From Actinacidiphila yeochonensis CN732 (GTDB taxonomy: Bacteria > Actinomycetota > Actinomycetes > Streptomycetales > Streptomycetaceae): a stretch of DNA of 64,000 nucleotides. Positions 56,590-64,000 of the stretch are shown in pieces; the stretch's first letter is position 1; the number at the start of each line of letters is the position of its first letter. The stretch spans positions 868,001 through 932,000 of the forward strand of contig NZ_JQNR01000004.1 of the NCBI RefSeq assembly GCF_000745345.1, written 5' to 3'. The position numbers and the translations under genes were made by a program. The notes beneath the pieces were generated by a model that saw only the letters and a list, made by a program, of their open reading frames with translations, was not told the DNA's origin and made no database searches.

Positions 56590-57641
56590 TCAGCGCAGGC
56601 AGAGGATGAGAACGCACAGGCCCTGCTGGGAGGGCGGGGTGCTCGGCGAGGCGGTGGCCGTCGGGGCCGAGGTGGCCGTGGCCGACGGGGCGGGGCTGGC
56701 GGACGTCGAACCGCTCCCGGCGGACCCGGCGACGGACGAGGTGGAGCCGGCCGGCGCGGTCTGCGCGCCGGTTCCCGAAGCTGTTCCCGCGCCGGTTCCC
56801 GAAGCGCTCCCCGAGCTGGCTCCGGCGGTGGAGCCCGTGCCCGTGCCGGTGGCCGCCACGGCGGCCGCGCCGGAGGTCCGCCGCGCCGTCCCGGCGCCTC
56901 CGCTGGGCGAGGCCGTCCCGGTGGGCTGGGGAGCGGCAGCCAGCCGCGACGTGACACCGCCGTCGGTGCCGGCCCGGGTGGCGCCGGCGGCGGGCGAGGC
57001 CGCCGGGCGGGGCGGGTGGTGCGCGAGTCCGGCGCGGAGCGCGCGGTGCCGTCGCCCGCCGCGGCCGAGCCGCCGGAACCGTCGTCGTCACCGCCTTCGT
57101 GCAGTGTGACGGGGGTGACCGTGTCGTAAGAGGAGGCGCTCGTGCCGCGCCCCGAGCCGTGGCCCTGCCAGGACGCCACGGCCACACCGCCGCCGAAGAG
57201 CGCGACGGCCGTGGCGACACCCGCGCGGCGCCGGCTCTTGCGCCAGCGAGCCTGCTGGCGGCGGCGCGCTGCCCGGCCCCGGTGCAGCGTGGGCGCGATC
57301 GCCGCGGGGCCCAGAGTGGACGCCTCGTCGCCGTCCTCTCGCGGCTCACTCGCCGCGGCCGCGTCGCCGGGCCGGCCGTACGCGGGGAAGGCGCCGTGGC
57401 CGAGGTCCGCGCCGGGGACCGGCTCGGGGCCGCCTGGCCAGGGGATGCCCGGGAGGCCGCCGGGTCCGGGCAGGTCGGACCCGGCGGCCTCCCGGACCGG
57501 TCGGCCGTCTCCCGTGGGGAGGAGGGTCGACCGCGTCCGGGGGGATACCGCCCACGCGGCGGACTCCGGTGCGCACGCGCCGCAACCCGGGCACACCAGA
57601 GCGCCGTTGAGGGTGCGTCGGCACGTGTGGCAGTAGTCCAT
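56590..57641 (-). CDS. Zinc-ribbon membrane protein with Ser/Thr/Gly-rich tail, one frame change
   Basis: MDYCHTCRRTLNGALVCPGCGA is an N-terminal zinc ribbon with two CxxC pairs. A Pro/Gly-rich stretch, a basic segment (RRRQQARWRKSRRR) and one membrane helix (AGVATAVALFGGGVAVASW) follow, so the ribbon is cytosolic and the tail outside. The starting frame degenerates into Arg/Pro after about 57005. In the next frame a low-complexity secreted-type tail continues (AGATRAGTDGG; TGTGTGSTAGASSGSASG; SPSTPPSQQGLCVLILCLR) and stops at 56590. The change fits one lost base in CGCCCCGCCCGG. Streptomycetes have such ribbon-TM-tail proteins ending in a short hydrophobic Cys motif; the function is unknown. 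Confidence 0.7.
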
Positions 57642-57962
57642 GCGCGGTCTTTCCGTTGGCGGCGGGGGAGGGAGCGGCCGCGGATGGCCGGTGGCATGTC
57701 CACGATCTCCTGGGGCAGCAGGCTCAAGCTAACACCCGTTCCAGGAGAGGTTGCGGGCGACGTGTGAGGCTATTGAAAAGGTCCGTGCCGTCCGCCGCGC
57801 GAAGGGCGGGACGCCACCGACGTATCAGCCCGCCCGACTCGTTGAGGCGGCCCAGGCGACCGGTGAGACCGGAGCGGCCAGGTGGGGTCCGGGTGGCAGC
57901 GGGCCGAGGGCTCTGCTTCGCTGGAAGGGGGACGGCTGAGCGCACCCGAGTGGGGCTTGATC
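57642..57962. other. Divergent promoter region, no gene seen
   Basis: About 320 bases between the zinc-ribbon gene (minus) and the DUF6381-type gene (plus). An AT-richer patch (GAGGCTATTGAAAAGG) lies near 57766-57782. Confidence 0.4.
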
Positions 57963-58169
57963 ATGGACGACATGGGCCGGGGAAACGCGGACGGCATGCA
58001 CGACCGCCTGGAGCGGATGCGGGCCCGCGCACGCGAGCTGGAGGCCGACGCCGAGCAGGCGGGCAGCGCGGAGGAGCGCCGCCGTCTCCAGGGCGAGGTG
58101 GAGAAGCTGGAAATGGACAGTGAGCAGGAGAGCATGATGGCGGCGGGCGACATCTACCCCTGCGAGTAG
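57963..58169 (+). CDS. Small hydrophilic helical protein, DUF6381-like
   Basis: 68 aa. GMHDRLERMRARARELEADA and AEERRRLQGEVEKLEMDSEQ form a charged coiled-coil-like helix, and the end SEQESMMAAGDIYPCE matches the QES...GDI pattern of streptomycete DUF6381 small proteins. Function unknown. ATG 57963 was chosen because the upstream codons are low-complexity; GTGGGG lies before it. Confidence 0.7.
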   Translation: MDDMGRGNADGMHDRLERMRARARELEADAEQAGSAEERRRLQGEVEKLEMDSEQESMMAAGDIYPCE

Positions 58170-58363
58170 CCCGAGCCGGCCGGCCGGCGGCCCCGCCCGC
58201 CCGGCGCCCCGGCCCGACCGCGTCGGTTCCTCGGCGACCGGTGGGGCCGCTGCCGCAGTGGGCGGGCAGGTGATGACCGGTCCGGGAGCCGTGATGGCGG
58301 GCGGGGACGACATCCCCGGATGCGTGCCGGAGCCCCGAGGCCGCCGGCGGGTGCCTGACGAAG

Positions 58364-58667
58364 GTGCGGGGCGGGTGGCCGGCTCGGCGTTCCCCCACCT
58401 TCTCCCGGCCCGATGTGCTTCTCCTCGACGCTCACGCCAACGACCTGGAGCTCCTCGGCGTCGGCTGGCTGGGGCGGGCGTCCATCGCCTACCAGGGCGC
58501 CCGTCGCCTACCAGGGCGCCCTCGCCGTGGTAGGCCAGGACGAGCGGCCCCTCGCCGGGACCGGGCGGTGCGTCGGCTCCGCCCTGGTGGACGGCGGCCG
58601 GCCGCGCGGGGAGGCGGCGCTCCGGACCAGAGGTGACGCGGGGCGGAGGTCATGCTGCGCACCGTGA
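58364..58667 (+). pseudogene. Possible decayed gene interrupted by a 19-bp tandem duplication
   Basis: One frame reads RPDVLLLDAHANDLELLGVG and WLGRASIAYQGA up to about 58503. The continuation ALAVVGQDERPLAGTGR and ALVDGGRPRGEAALRTRG is in another frame. A 19-bp direct repeat (58485-58503 and 58504-58522) lies exactly at the join, and removing one copy restores a single frame. I do not recognise the family. The sense frame is less Arg-rich than the alternatives, which supports past coding. Confidence 0.4.
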
Positions 58668-58700
58668 TCCGGGGCATGGGTGATCCGGTGCGGGCGGCCC

Positions 58701-58731
58701 GGGGCGGCGGGCCCCCATGACCCGCCGCCCC
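58701..58731 (-). terminator. Hairpin after amidase gene
   Basis: GGGGCGGCGGG-N9-CCCGCCGCCCC, perfect 11-bp stem, 22 bases beyond the stop codon. Confidence 0.8.
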
Positions 58732-58753
58732 CGGCTCCGGTCCCGGCCGGGTG

Positions 58754-59884
58754 TCAGCCCTTCAGGGCCTCGCGGACGGTGCCGCCCACCACGGCGCACC
58801 ACGTGCTGAGGTCGACCTTGCCGTCGGGTGTCAGCCCGTGCAGCCGCTGCATGTCCTGCACGGCCTTCATCGTGGCGTGGTCGAACTCGCCGGTGACCGC
58901 CACGTCGCCGTACCCCTTGCGGGAGAGCATGAACTGCACGGCGCTGACCGGCTGGCCGGCGGCGTGCTTGTCCAGCACCGGCGCCAGGGCCTCCCAGGTG
59001 GCGGTGTCGAAGGTGCAGTCCGCGGTGACCGGGATGCCGTGGGTGGTCTGGAAGTCGGCCACGGCCGCGTTCATGTCGGTGCCGAAGACGCCGTCCGCCG
59101 CCAGGTCGTAGCCGGCGGCGTCGAGCAGGTACTGCGCCACCTGCACCACCGGGCTGTCCACGAACCGCCAGATGTCCGGCCAGCGCCGCTCCGGGGCGTC
59201 CGCGGCGCTCTCGCCCAGGGCCTTCAGCACCCGTGTGCGGATCTGCGGGAAGAGGGCGTAGAAGGCGATGCCGGGGCAGTCGGTGACGCGGAAGTCCCAG
59301 TGGCCGAAGATGTCCCACGCGTGCAGGCCGAACTGCGTGCACACCGTCGTGCACAGCTCCACCAGGGAGTCCAGCAGCGCCTGTGGCGGGGTCTCCGTTA
59401 TGTACGTGCCCTCGTTCTCGATGCCGATCGCGTTGCCGTTCTCGCCGGGGCAGTGGGCCGCGATCACCTGGTGTTCGCCGGCCACCAGGGTGTCCAGGCT
59501 CTGGTGTCGGCCCTCCAGCACGTAGCCGCCGCGGCTGACGGTGAAGTGCTGGCCGGTGTCCGCCCACCCGTCGGTGTCCATGTGCAGGTTCTGGCAGTCC
59601 CGAGCCAGTTGGAGGGCGTGGTCGCGCGAGTAGTCCGTGACGTTCGGGAACGCCATGTGGTGCAGGATGATCTTGTTGGTCGTGTTGCCGGTGATCTGGA
59701 TCGGGCTGGACGGCGGGCGGGCGCCCCAGGTGTCGCAGTCGATGATCCAGGGGAACTCCGGCGACGGCGCGGCGGAGGCCGGCCCGGCCAGCGCCAGTTC
59801 GGTGCCGACGACGGCGGCTACCGCCCCGCCCAGGCCGACCTTGAAGAGCGTGCGGCGGTCGACCTCGTGCTCGTGGATGGCCAT
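58754..59884 (-). CDS. Secreted N-acetylmuramoyl-L-alanine amidase (PGRP type) with two peptidoglycan-binding domains
   Basis: 376 aa. Twin-arginine signal VDRRTLFKVGLGGAVAAVVG to ASA. PGRP/Amidase_2 domain about 45-215: IIDCDTWGARPP, NKIILHHMAFPN (zinc His), GIENEGTY and GHWDFRVTDCPG (zinc His and Cys). Two PG_binding_1 domains follow (VAQYLLDAAGYDLAADGVFG and VQFMLSRKGYGDVAVTGEFD). It cleaves the amide between muramic acid and the stem peptide. ATG 59884 has GGAG seven bases upstream. It is preceded by a comparatively AT-rich region holding its promoter. Confidence 0.93.
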   Translation of the reverse strand: MAIHEHEVDRRTLFKVGLGGAVAAVVGTELALAGPASAAPSPEFPWIIDCDTWGARPPSSPIQITGNTTNKIILHHMAFPNVTDYSRDHALQLARDCQNLHMDTDGWADTGQHFTVSRGGYVLEGRHQSLDTLVAGEHQVIAAHCPGENGNAIGIENEGTYITETPPQALLDSLVELCTTVCTQFGLHAWDIFGHWDFRVTDCPGIAFYALFPQIRTRVLKALGESAADAPERRWPDIWRFVDSPVVQVAQYLLDAAGYDLAADGVFGTDMNAAVADFQTTHGIPVTADCTFDTATWEALAPVLDKHAAGQPVSAVQFMLSRKGYGDVAVTGEFDHATMKAVQDMQRLHGLTPDGKVDLSTWCAVVGGTVREALKG

Positions 59885-60183
59885 TCATGCTCCGGGTGAC
59901 ATGTGGCAGCTTCTTTCCAGCCGCCACTGGCGCGTGAAGGATATTTGCAGAACTGGCGCGGGACCAGAGTGGATTGTCAAATTGACGTATCGTCGGTTTT
60001 GCGGGGGTGCGGCGAATATGCCCTGAAGGGCGGCCTGGGCTGTCCGGACCAGCTCGGCAGCCAGGCGCCGTGTCCGTGCCGCGCGGCTCGTTCCCGTCCG
60101 AGCGCGTGGTCGAGGCGCGCCCCGCCGGTACGGCCCTTCCCGTCCGAGCGCGCTTCCGCGACGTCCGGCGACCGGCCGGGTGC
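59885..60183. other. Promoter region of amidase, AT-richer than average
   Basis: About 59915-60020 is the most AT-rich stretch in this part (for example GTCAAATTGACGTATCGTCG). On the minus strand this gives TTGACA-like and TAT-containing boxes suited to a strong promoter for the amidase. Confidence 0.45.
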
Positions 60184-61520
60184 CTACGGGGTCGGCCGGT
60201 CCGGCGGTACGGGGCTGCCCGGCGCGGGCTCCGCGCGGAGGTGGGCCGCGTCGGGGGCCGGGTCGCGGGCGGCTTCGGGGCGCGGCCGGGCTCCGGGGCG
60301 GTGCCGCCGGCCACCCGCAGGCTGGCCCGACGGGTGCCCTTCGTGGCGAACTCGGAGTAGCGCGGCACCCACCGCAGCAGCGCGGCCGCGGCCGCGATCC
60401 CCACCGCGCCCATCACGCTGATCCCGGCCGCCAGGCTGCCGAGGGAGGCCGCCGCCGACACCACGAGCGGGCCGCCCGCGCTGCCGGAGTCCGCGCACAG
60501 CCGCCACACCCCGAGGAACTGTGAGCGGGTGGCGGGCGGGGCCACGTCGGCGCCGAGGGTCATGAGGATGCCGCTGCCGATCCCGTTGCCGAAGCCCATC
60601 ATCATCGCCACCACCGTCAGTGACGCCAGCCCGTGGGTCAGCGGCAGCACCGCCTGGCCGGCGCCCAGCACCAGCATCGACGGGACGGCGATCCACAGCC
60701 GGCCGAAGCGGTCCATGATCTGGCCCGACGGGTAGAACGTCAGCGTGTCGATCAGTCCGGCGACGCCGAAGACGAGGCTGGTCGAGGAGGGGGACTGCCC
60801 CAGGTGCTCGGCCCACAGCGGCAGCACCGTCTGGCGGGTGGCCCGGACCGAGCCGACCAGCAGCACCGCCATGCCGAGGGTGAGGAAGACGTGGTGGTGC
60901 GAGCGCAGCACCGACCTGACCGAGGCCGCCTGCCGGCCGGGCGGCGGCGCCGGGTCGCCCACGTCCCGCCCGGTGAGCAGCACCACCACCGTCAGGGCCG
61001 TACAGCCCAGCGCCAGCCAGTAGACGTCGTGCACCGGCCGCCCGGCCAGCACCGCGGCGCCCAGGAACGGCCCGACGAACGTGCCCACCCGGGTCATCCC
61101 GCCCAGCGTGGACAGCGCCCGGGCGCGCAGCCCCGGCGGTACGGCCTCCGTCAGGTACGCCTGCCGGGCGAGCGAGAAGACGGCGTTGGAGGCGCCGGTG
61201 ACGATCACCGCGAGGGCCAGCATCCACACGCTGCGGGAGAGGGCGCAGGCGCTCAGCGTCACCGCGGTCACACCGGAGGCGACCAGCATCGCCCGCCGGT
61301 CGCCGAACCGTGCGGCGAGGGCCCCGGCCGGCACGTCGCCGAGGATCTGCCCGACCCCGAGCAGCGCCAGGACCAGTCCGGCGGTGCCCACCCCCGCGCC
61401 CAGCGCCCGCGCGGACAGCGCCAGCACCGGGGCCAGCGCCCCCATCCCCGTCTCGAAGACCAGCACCGGCAGGAAGACGGCCGGGATCAGGCTCCTCAGC
61501 GATGTGGGGCGGGAACTCAC
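60184..61520 (-). CDS. MFS transporter, stop codon displaced by a probable lost base
   Basis: 12-TM exporter. Starts SSRPTSLRSLIPAVFLPVLV; motif A-like GALAARFGDRRAMLVASG; FSLARQAYLTEAVP; second half SVRATRQTVLPLWAEHLGQS, LIDTLTFYPSGQIMDRFGRL and FGNGIGSGILMTLGADVAPP; ends WVPRYSEFATKGTRRAS. After the last helix the frame has no stop for about 1500 bases and runs through the amidase gene in a wrong frame. In the next frame a stop at 60184 gives a normal short tail, consistent with one lost base near 60250-60310. GTG 61520 is the family start. It is divergent from gltD-like gene; substrate unknown. Confidence 0.85.
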
Positions 61521-61930
61521 TACGGCGGTGCCTGACCTTCTCCACGGGCGGCCTGTGGAGCGGGCCCGCCCCTCGCGGTCGCGCGCGGGCGGTGCGCCGG
61601 GGCCGGCGGCGCCACAGCGTCGCGCGGGTACCCCCGCGGCGTGGCCCGAACTCCCTGGACGGCCTCCATTGAACCCCACCGCCCGCCGGGCGCAGACGCC
61701 GGGGCCGTTCCCCTGCCCGGCCGCCGGGTGTCCGGGCGGGTGCGTTGCGACAGGTACCGGAGGCGTGGCCGGCCTCGGGCACGTCCCGAAGGTCGGGTAT
61801 GCGGCATATCGGGCGTAAGCTGGCTCAAAGGCTTTATGCCGACCATGAGGTTCGTCCCAACGGCGCCCGGCTCACCGCTCGTCCGCCGCCTGCCGGGCAC
61901 CGCGCTCCCGTTCCGACGGAAGGCGGCGCC
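61521..61930. other. Divergent intergenic region
   Basis: 410 bases between the MFS and gltD-like genes. AT-richer near 61795-61850, with repeated GGGTATGCGG/GGCATATCGG and GGCTTTATGCC motifs that may form promoter or operator. No gene is supported. Confidence 0.45.
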
Positions 61931-63493
61931 ATGACCGATCCGCACGGCTTCCTGAAGACCCCGCGCCGGCCCGTGCCGCGCCGCCCGGTGGAGGAGCGCC
62001 TCGGCGACTGGGCGGAGGTGCACGACGGCCAGGCGCTGCTGCCCGTGGTCTCCGAGCAGGCCGGCCGGTGCATGGACTGCGGTATCCCCTTCTGCCACCA
62101 GGGCTGCCCGCTGGGCAACCTCATCCCGGAGTGGAACACCTACGCCGCGCACGGCGACTGGCGCACCGCCTGCGAACGCCTGCACGCCACCGACAACTTC
62201 CCCGAGTTCACCGGGCGGATCTGCCCCGCGCCCTGCGAGGAGGCGTGCGTGCTGGCGATCAACTCCGACCCGGTGACGATCAGGGACGTCGAGCAGGCCG
62301 TCGTCGACGAGGGGTGGCAGCGCGGCTACGTGCGGCCCTGCCCGCCGACGCGGCACACCGGCATGGCGGTCGCCGTGGTGGGCTCCGGCCCGGCCGGTCT
62401 GGCCGCCGCCCAGCAGCTCACCCGGGCCGGCCACGCCGTCACCGTCTACGAGCGCGCCGACCGGCTCGGCGGGCTGCTCCGCTACGGCATCCCCGCCTTC
62501 AAGCTCGGCAAGGACCAGCTGGAGCGGCGGCTGGACCAGATGCGGGCCGAGGGCACCGAGTTCCGCACCGGCGTCGACGTGGGCCCCGACCTCGACGCGG
62601 CCGGACTCGCCCGCGGCCACGACGCGGTGGTGCTCGCCGTGGGGGCCCGGGAACGGCGCGAACTGCCCGTGCCGGGGCGCGGCCTGCGCGGCATCCACCA
62701 GGCGATGGAGTACCTGGTGCAGGCCAACCGGGTCGCCGAGGGCGACTACCCGGTGCCGCCGGTCACCGCCGAGGGGCGCCACGTGGTGATCATCGGCGGG
62801 GGCGACACCGCGTCGGACTGCATGGGCACCGCGCTGCGCCAGCACGCCGCCTCGGTGGTGCAGCTGGACATCAACCCGCGCCCCGAACCATCCCGCGGCG
62901 ACGCCCAGCCGTGGCCGGTCTACCCGCGCGTGTACCGGATATCGCACGCCCACGAGGAGGCCGCCGGCTGGGGCGGCCGCGACCCGCGGGTCTTCGCCAC
63001 CGCCACACTCGGCTTCGAGGGCGGCGAGGACGGCGCGGTCAGCGGGCTGCGGCTCACCGAGGTGGACCCGGCCGCCCGCAGCCCCCGGCCGGGCACCGAA
63101 CGGGTGCTTCCCGCAGAGCTGGTCCTGCTGGCACTGGGCTTCTCCGGCGCCCAGTGGCACACCCCGCTCGCCCGCCAGCTCCGCCTGGTGCGGGACCCGC
63201 ACGGCACGATCGCGCGCGACGACTCCTTCGCCGCCCTGGCCGTGGACGCCGCGCCCGCCTCCCCGCCGGAGCCGGGGCCCGCGCCCGGGGGAGGGCCTGA
63301 GTCCGGCGGCGTCGCGGAGCAGGGCGGGCCCGAGGGGGTCTTCGTGGCCGGGGACGCCGGGCGCGGCCAGTCCCTCGTGGTGTGGGCCATCGCCGAGGGC
63401 CGCGCCGCCGCGGCGGCGGCCGACCGCTACCTGACCGGCGCCACGGAGCTGCCCGCGCCGATCGCCCCCGGGGACCACCCCCTCGCGGTGTGA
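61931..63493 (+). CDS. gltD: Glutamate synthase small subunit-like oxidoreductase, no adjacent gltB
   Basis: 520 aa. N-terminal iron-sulfur region CMDCGIPFCHQGCPLGNLIP and FTGRICPAPCEEACVLAIN (eight Cys for two 4Fe-4S clusters). FAD-binding VAVVGSGPAGLAAAQQL, then YERADRLGGLLRYGIPAFKL. NADPH-binding VVIIGGGDTASDCMGTALR, with C-terminal GVFVAGDAGRGQSLVVWAIA. In GOGAT this subunit passes NADPH electrons to GltB. No gltB lies next to it, so it may be a stand-alone paralogue feeding another enzyme. A Pro/Gly-rich insertion (about 440-465) precedes the last domain. ATG 61931 has GGAAGG upstream. Confidence 0.92.
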   Translation: MTDPHGFLKTPRRPVPRRPVEERLGDWAEVHDGQALLPVVSEQAGRCMDCGIPFCHQGCPLGNLIPEWNTYAAHGDWRTACERLHATDNFPEFTGRICPAPCEEACVLAINSDPVTIRDVEQAVVDEGWQRGYVRPCPPTRHTGMAVAVVGSGPAGLAAAQQLTRAGHAVTVYERADRLGGLLRYGIPAFKLGKDQLERRLDQMRAEGTEFRTGVDVGPDLDAAGLARGHDAVVLAVGARERRELPVPGRGLRGIHQAMEYLVQANRVAEGDYPVPPVTAEGRHVVIIGGGDTASDCMGTALRQHAASVVQLDINPRPEPSRGDAQPWPVYPRVYRISHAHEEAAGWGGRDPRVFATATLGFEGGEDGAVSGLRLTEVDPAARSPRPGTERVLPAELVLLALGFSGAQWHTPLARQLRLVRDPHGTIARDDSFAALAVDAAPASPPEPGPAPGGGPESGGVAEQGGPEGVFVAGDAGRGQSLVVWAIAEGRAAAAAADRYLTGATELPAPIAPGDHPLAV

Positions 63494-63547
63494 CGCCGCG
63501 ACCCGGCCGGGAAGCCCCCTCCTGACACGTCTCCGTCGCGTCCACCG

Positions 63548-63587
63548 GGTGGGGTGCGCCGCCGCGTACCGGACGGCGCGCCCCACC
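63548..63587. terminator. Bidirectional hairpin terminator
   Basis: 14-bp stem GGTGGGGTGCGCCG with one G-U pair and a 12-nt loop, between convergent gltD-like and GH78 genes. Confidence 0.75.
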
Positions 63588-63598
63588 GCCGTGGCGGG

Positions 63599-64000
63599 TC
63601 AGCGCACCGGACCCACCGTGATCGTGTAGGTCCCCGCCCGGTTCACCGTCACGTCCACCACACCCGAGCCGGCGCGGGAGGCGGTTCGCACCGACGCGAC
63701 CCCGCTCGGGCGGCCGGCGCCCGATCCCGTCGTCCGGACGCTGTGCCCGTTGACGGTCACGGCCGTGCCGCCCGACCTGCCGGCCGGTACGGCGATGGTG
63801 CCGCTGGTGCCCTGCGGGACGGTCACGGTGACGCTGAAGCGGCCGCTCGCGCGGGTCCAGTCCACGGCGATCGCGCCGTGCGGGGTCGGGACGCGCCCCT
63901 TGGCCCAGGTGAGGCTGCCGGGGGTCGGCTGGACGGTCCAGGTGCGGTATCCGGCGGTCTGCGGACGGACGCCCAGGACGTACGCCGACAGGGCGGAGGT
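63599..64000 (-). CDS. C-terminus of a fourth GH78-type enzyme, 5' end beyond right edge
   Basis: 134 codons. TSALSAYVLGVRPQTAGYRT and TVQPTPGSLTWAKGRVPTPH match the end of the barrel and the C-terminal beta-domain of the window's other GH78 proteins. Compare LTTQVLGVQPTGAGFATYSV in the gene at 34745. DWTRASGRFSVTVTVPQGTS and TAVTVNGHSVRTTG follow, then a final Ser/Gly linker and TYTITVGPVR. Only this end is visible. Confidence 0.85.
   Translation of the reverse strand, partial: TSALSAYVLGVRPQTAGYRTWTVQPTPGSLTWAKGRVPTPHGAIAVDWTRASGRFSVTVTVPQGTSGTIAVPAGRSGGTAVTVNGHSVRTTGSGAGRPSGVASVRTASRAGSGVVDVTVNRAGTYTITVGPVR

Noticed and set aside
58650..61679. A 1009-codon minus-strand frame starting with MFS helices
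   Set aside because: Only the first part is MFS. The rest is Arg/Pro-rich and overlaps the amidase gene in a wrong frame, so it is read-through past a lost stop.

Overview
The window is very GC-rich (estimated above 70%) actinobacterial DNA with strongly biased third codon positions, many GTG starts, GTGA/ATGA gene overlaps and typical Streptomycetaceae families (RsbR/S/T, SpoIIE-type phosphatases, LCP protein, DUF4916, DUF1206, DUF6381, CsbD, GlsB). It is best read as a chromosomal region of Streptomyces or a close relative. I see no rRNA, tRNA, CRISPR array, insertion sequence or phage genes.

Layout. 1-1337: MFS exporter running off the left edge. 2008-5115: glycine-betaine/proline ABC transporter with ATPase, permease and binding protein in one open frame. 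5303-12820: stress-signalling block. It holds a lone anti-sigma-type ATPase, then six tightly overlapping genes: rsbR, rsbS, rsbT, an ATPase-PP2C fusion, a hybrid histidine kinase, and a receiver-PP2C phosphatase. 12980-16245: small membrane and envelope proteins (DUF1206, GlsB type). 16333-18770: DHA2 exporter with divergent MarR, then an ArsR regulator. 19618-24311: LCP cell-wall ligase, GlsB protein and GH15 hydrolase. 24530-32253: PAS/GAF/SpoIIE phosphatase, MarR with divergent membrane protein, DUF4916 NUDIX protein, MarR-MFS fusion frame and a broken DinB gene.

32474-40721 is a carbohydrate locus with three alpha-L-rhamnosidase-like (GH78) secreted enzymes and a MOSC protein between them. 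A fourth GH78 gene enters at the right edge (63599-64000), and a 1371-aa secreted GH2 enzyme with discoidin modules lies at 50414-54529. Three of these genes have LacI-type palindromes just upstream, so they look like one regulon, although no LacI gene is in the window. Between and after them lie FolD-like, DUF3533-like, GT4, HtpG, CsbD, an Old Yellow Enzyme, an SPFH protein, a zinc-ribbon protein, a DUF6381 protein, a PGRP amidase, an MFS exporter and an orphan GltD-like oxidoreductase.

A striking property cuts across these regions. At least seven otherwise normal genes on both strands are interrupted by a frame change, or have lost their stop, in the direction expected from loss of one base. 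Most changes fall in G/C-rich low-complexity DNA. The simplest reading is systematic single-base deletion error in the assembly; if the deletions are real, many genes here are decaying. The ProV-ProW fusion may be one product of this. Strong GC-rich hairpins, including a 48-bp perfect palindrome, separate most convergent genes.
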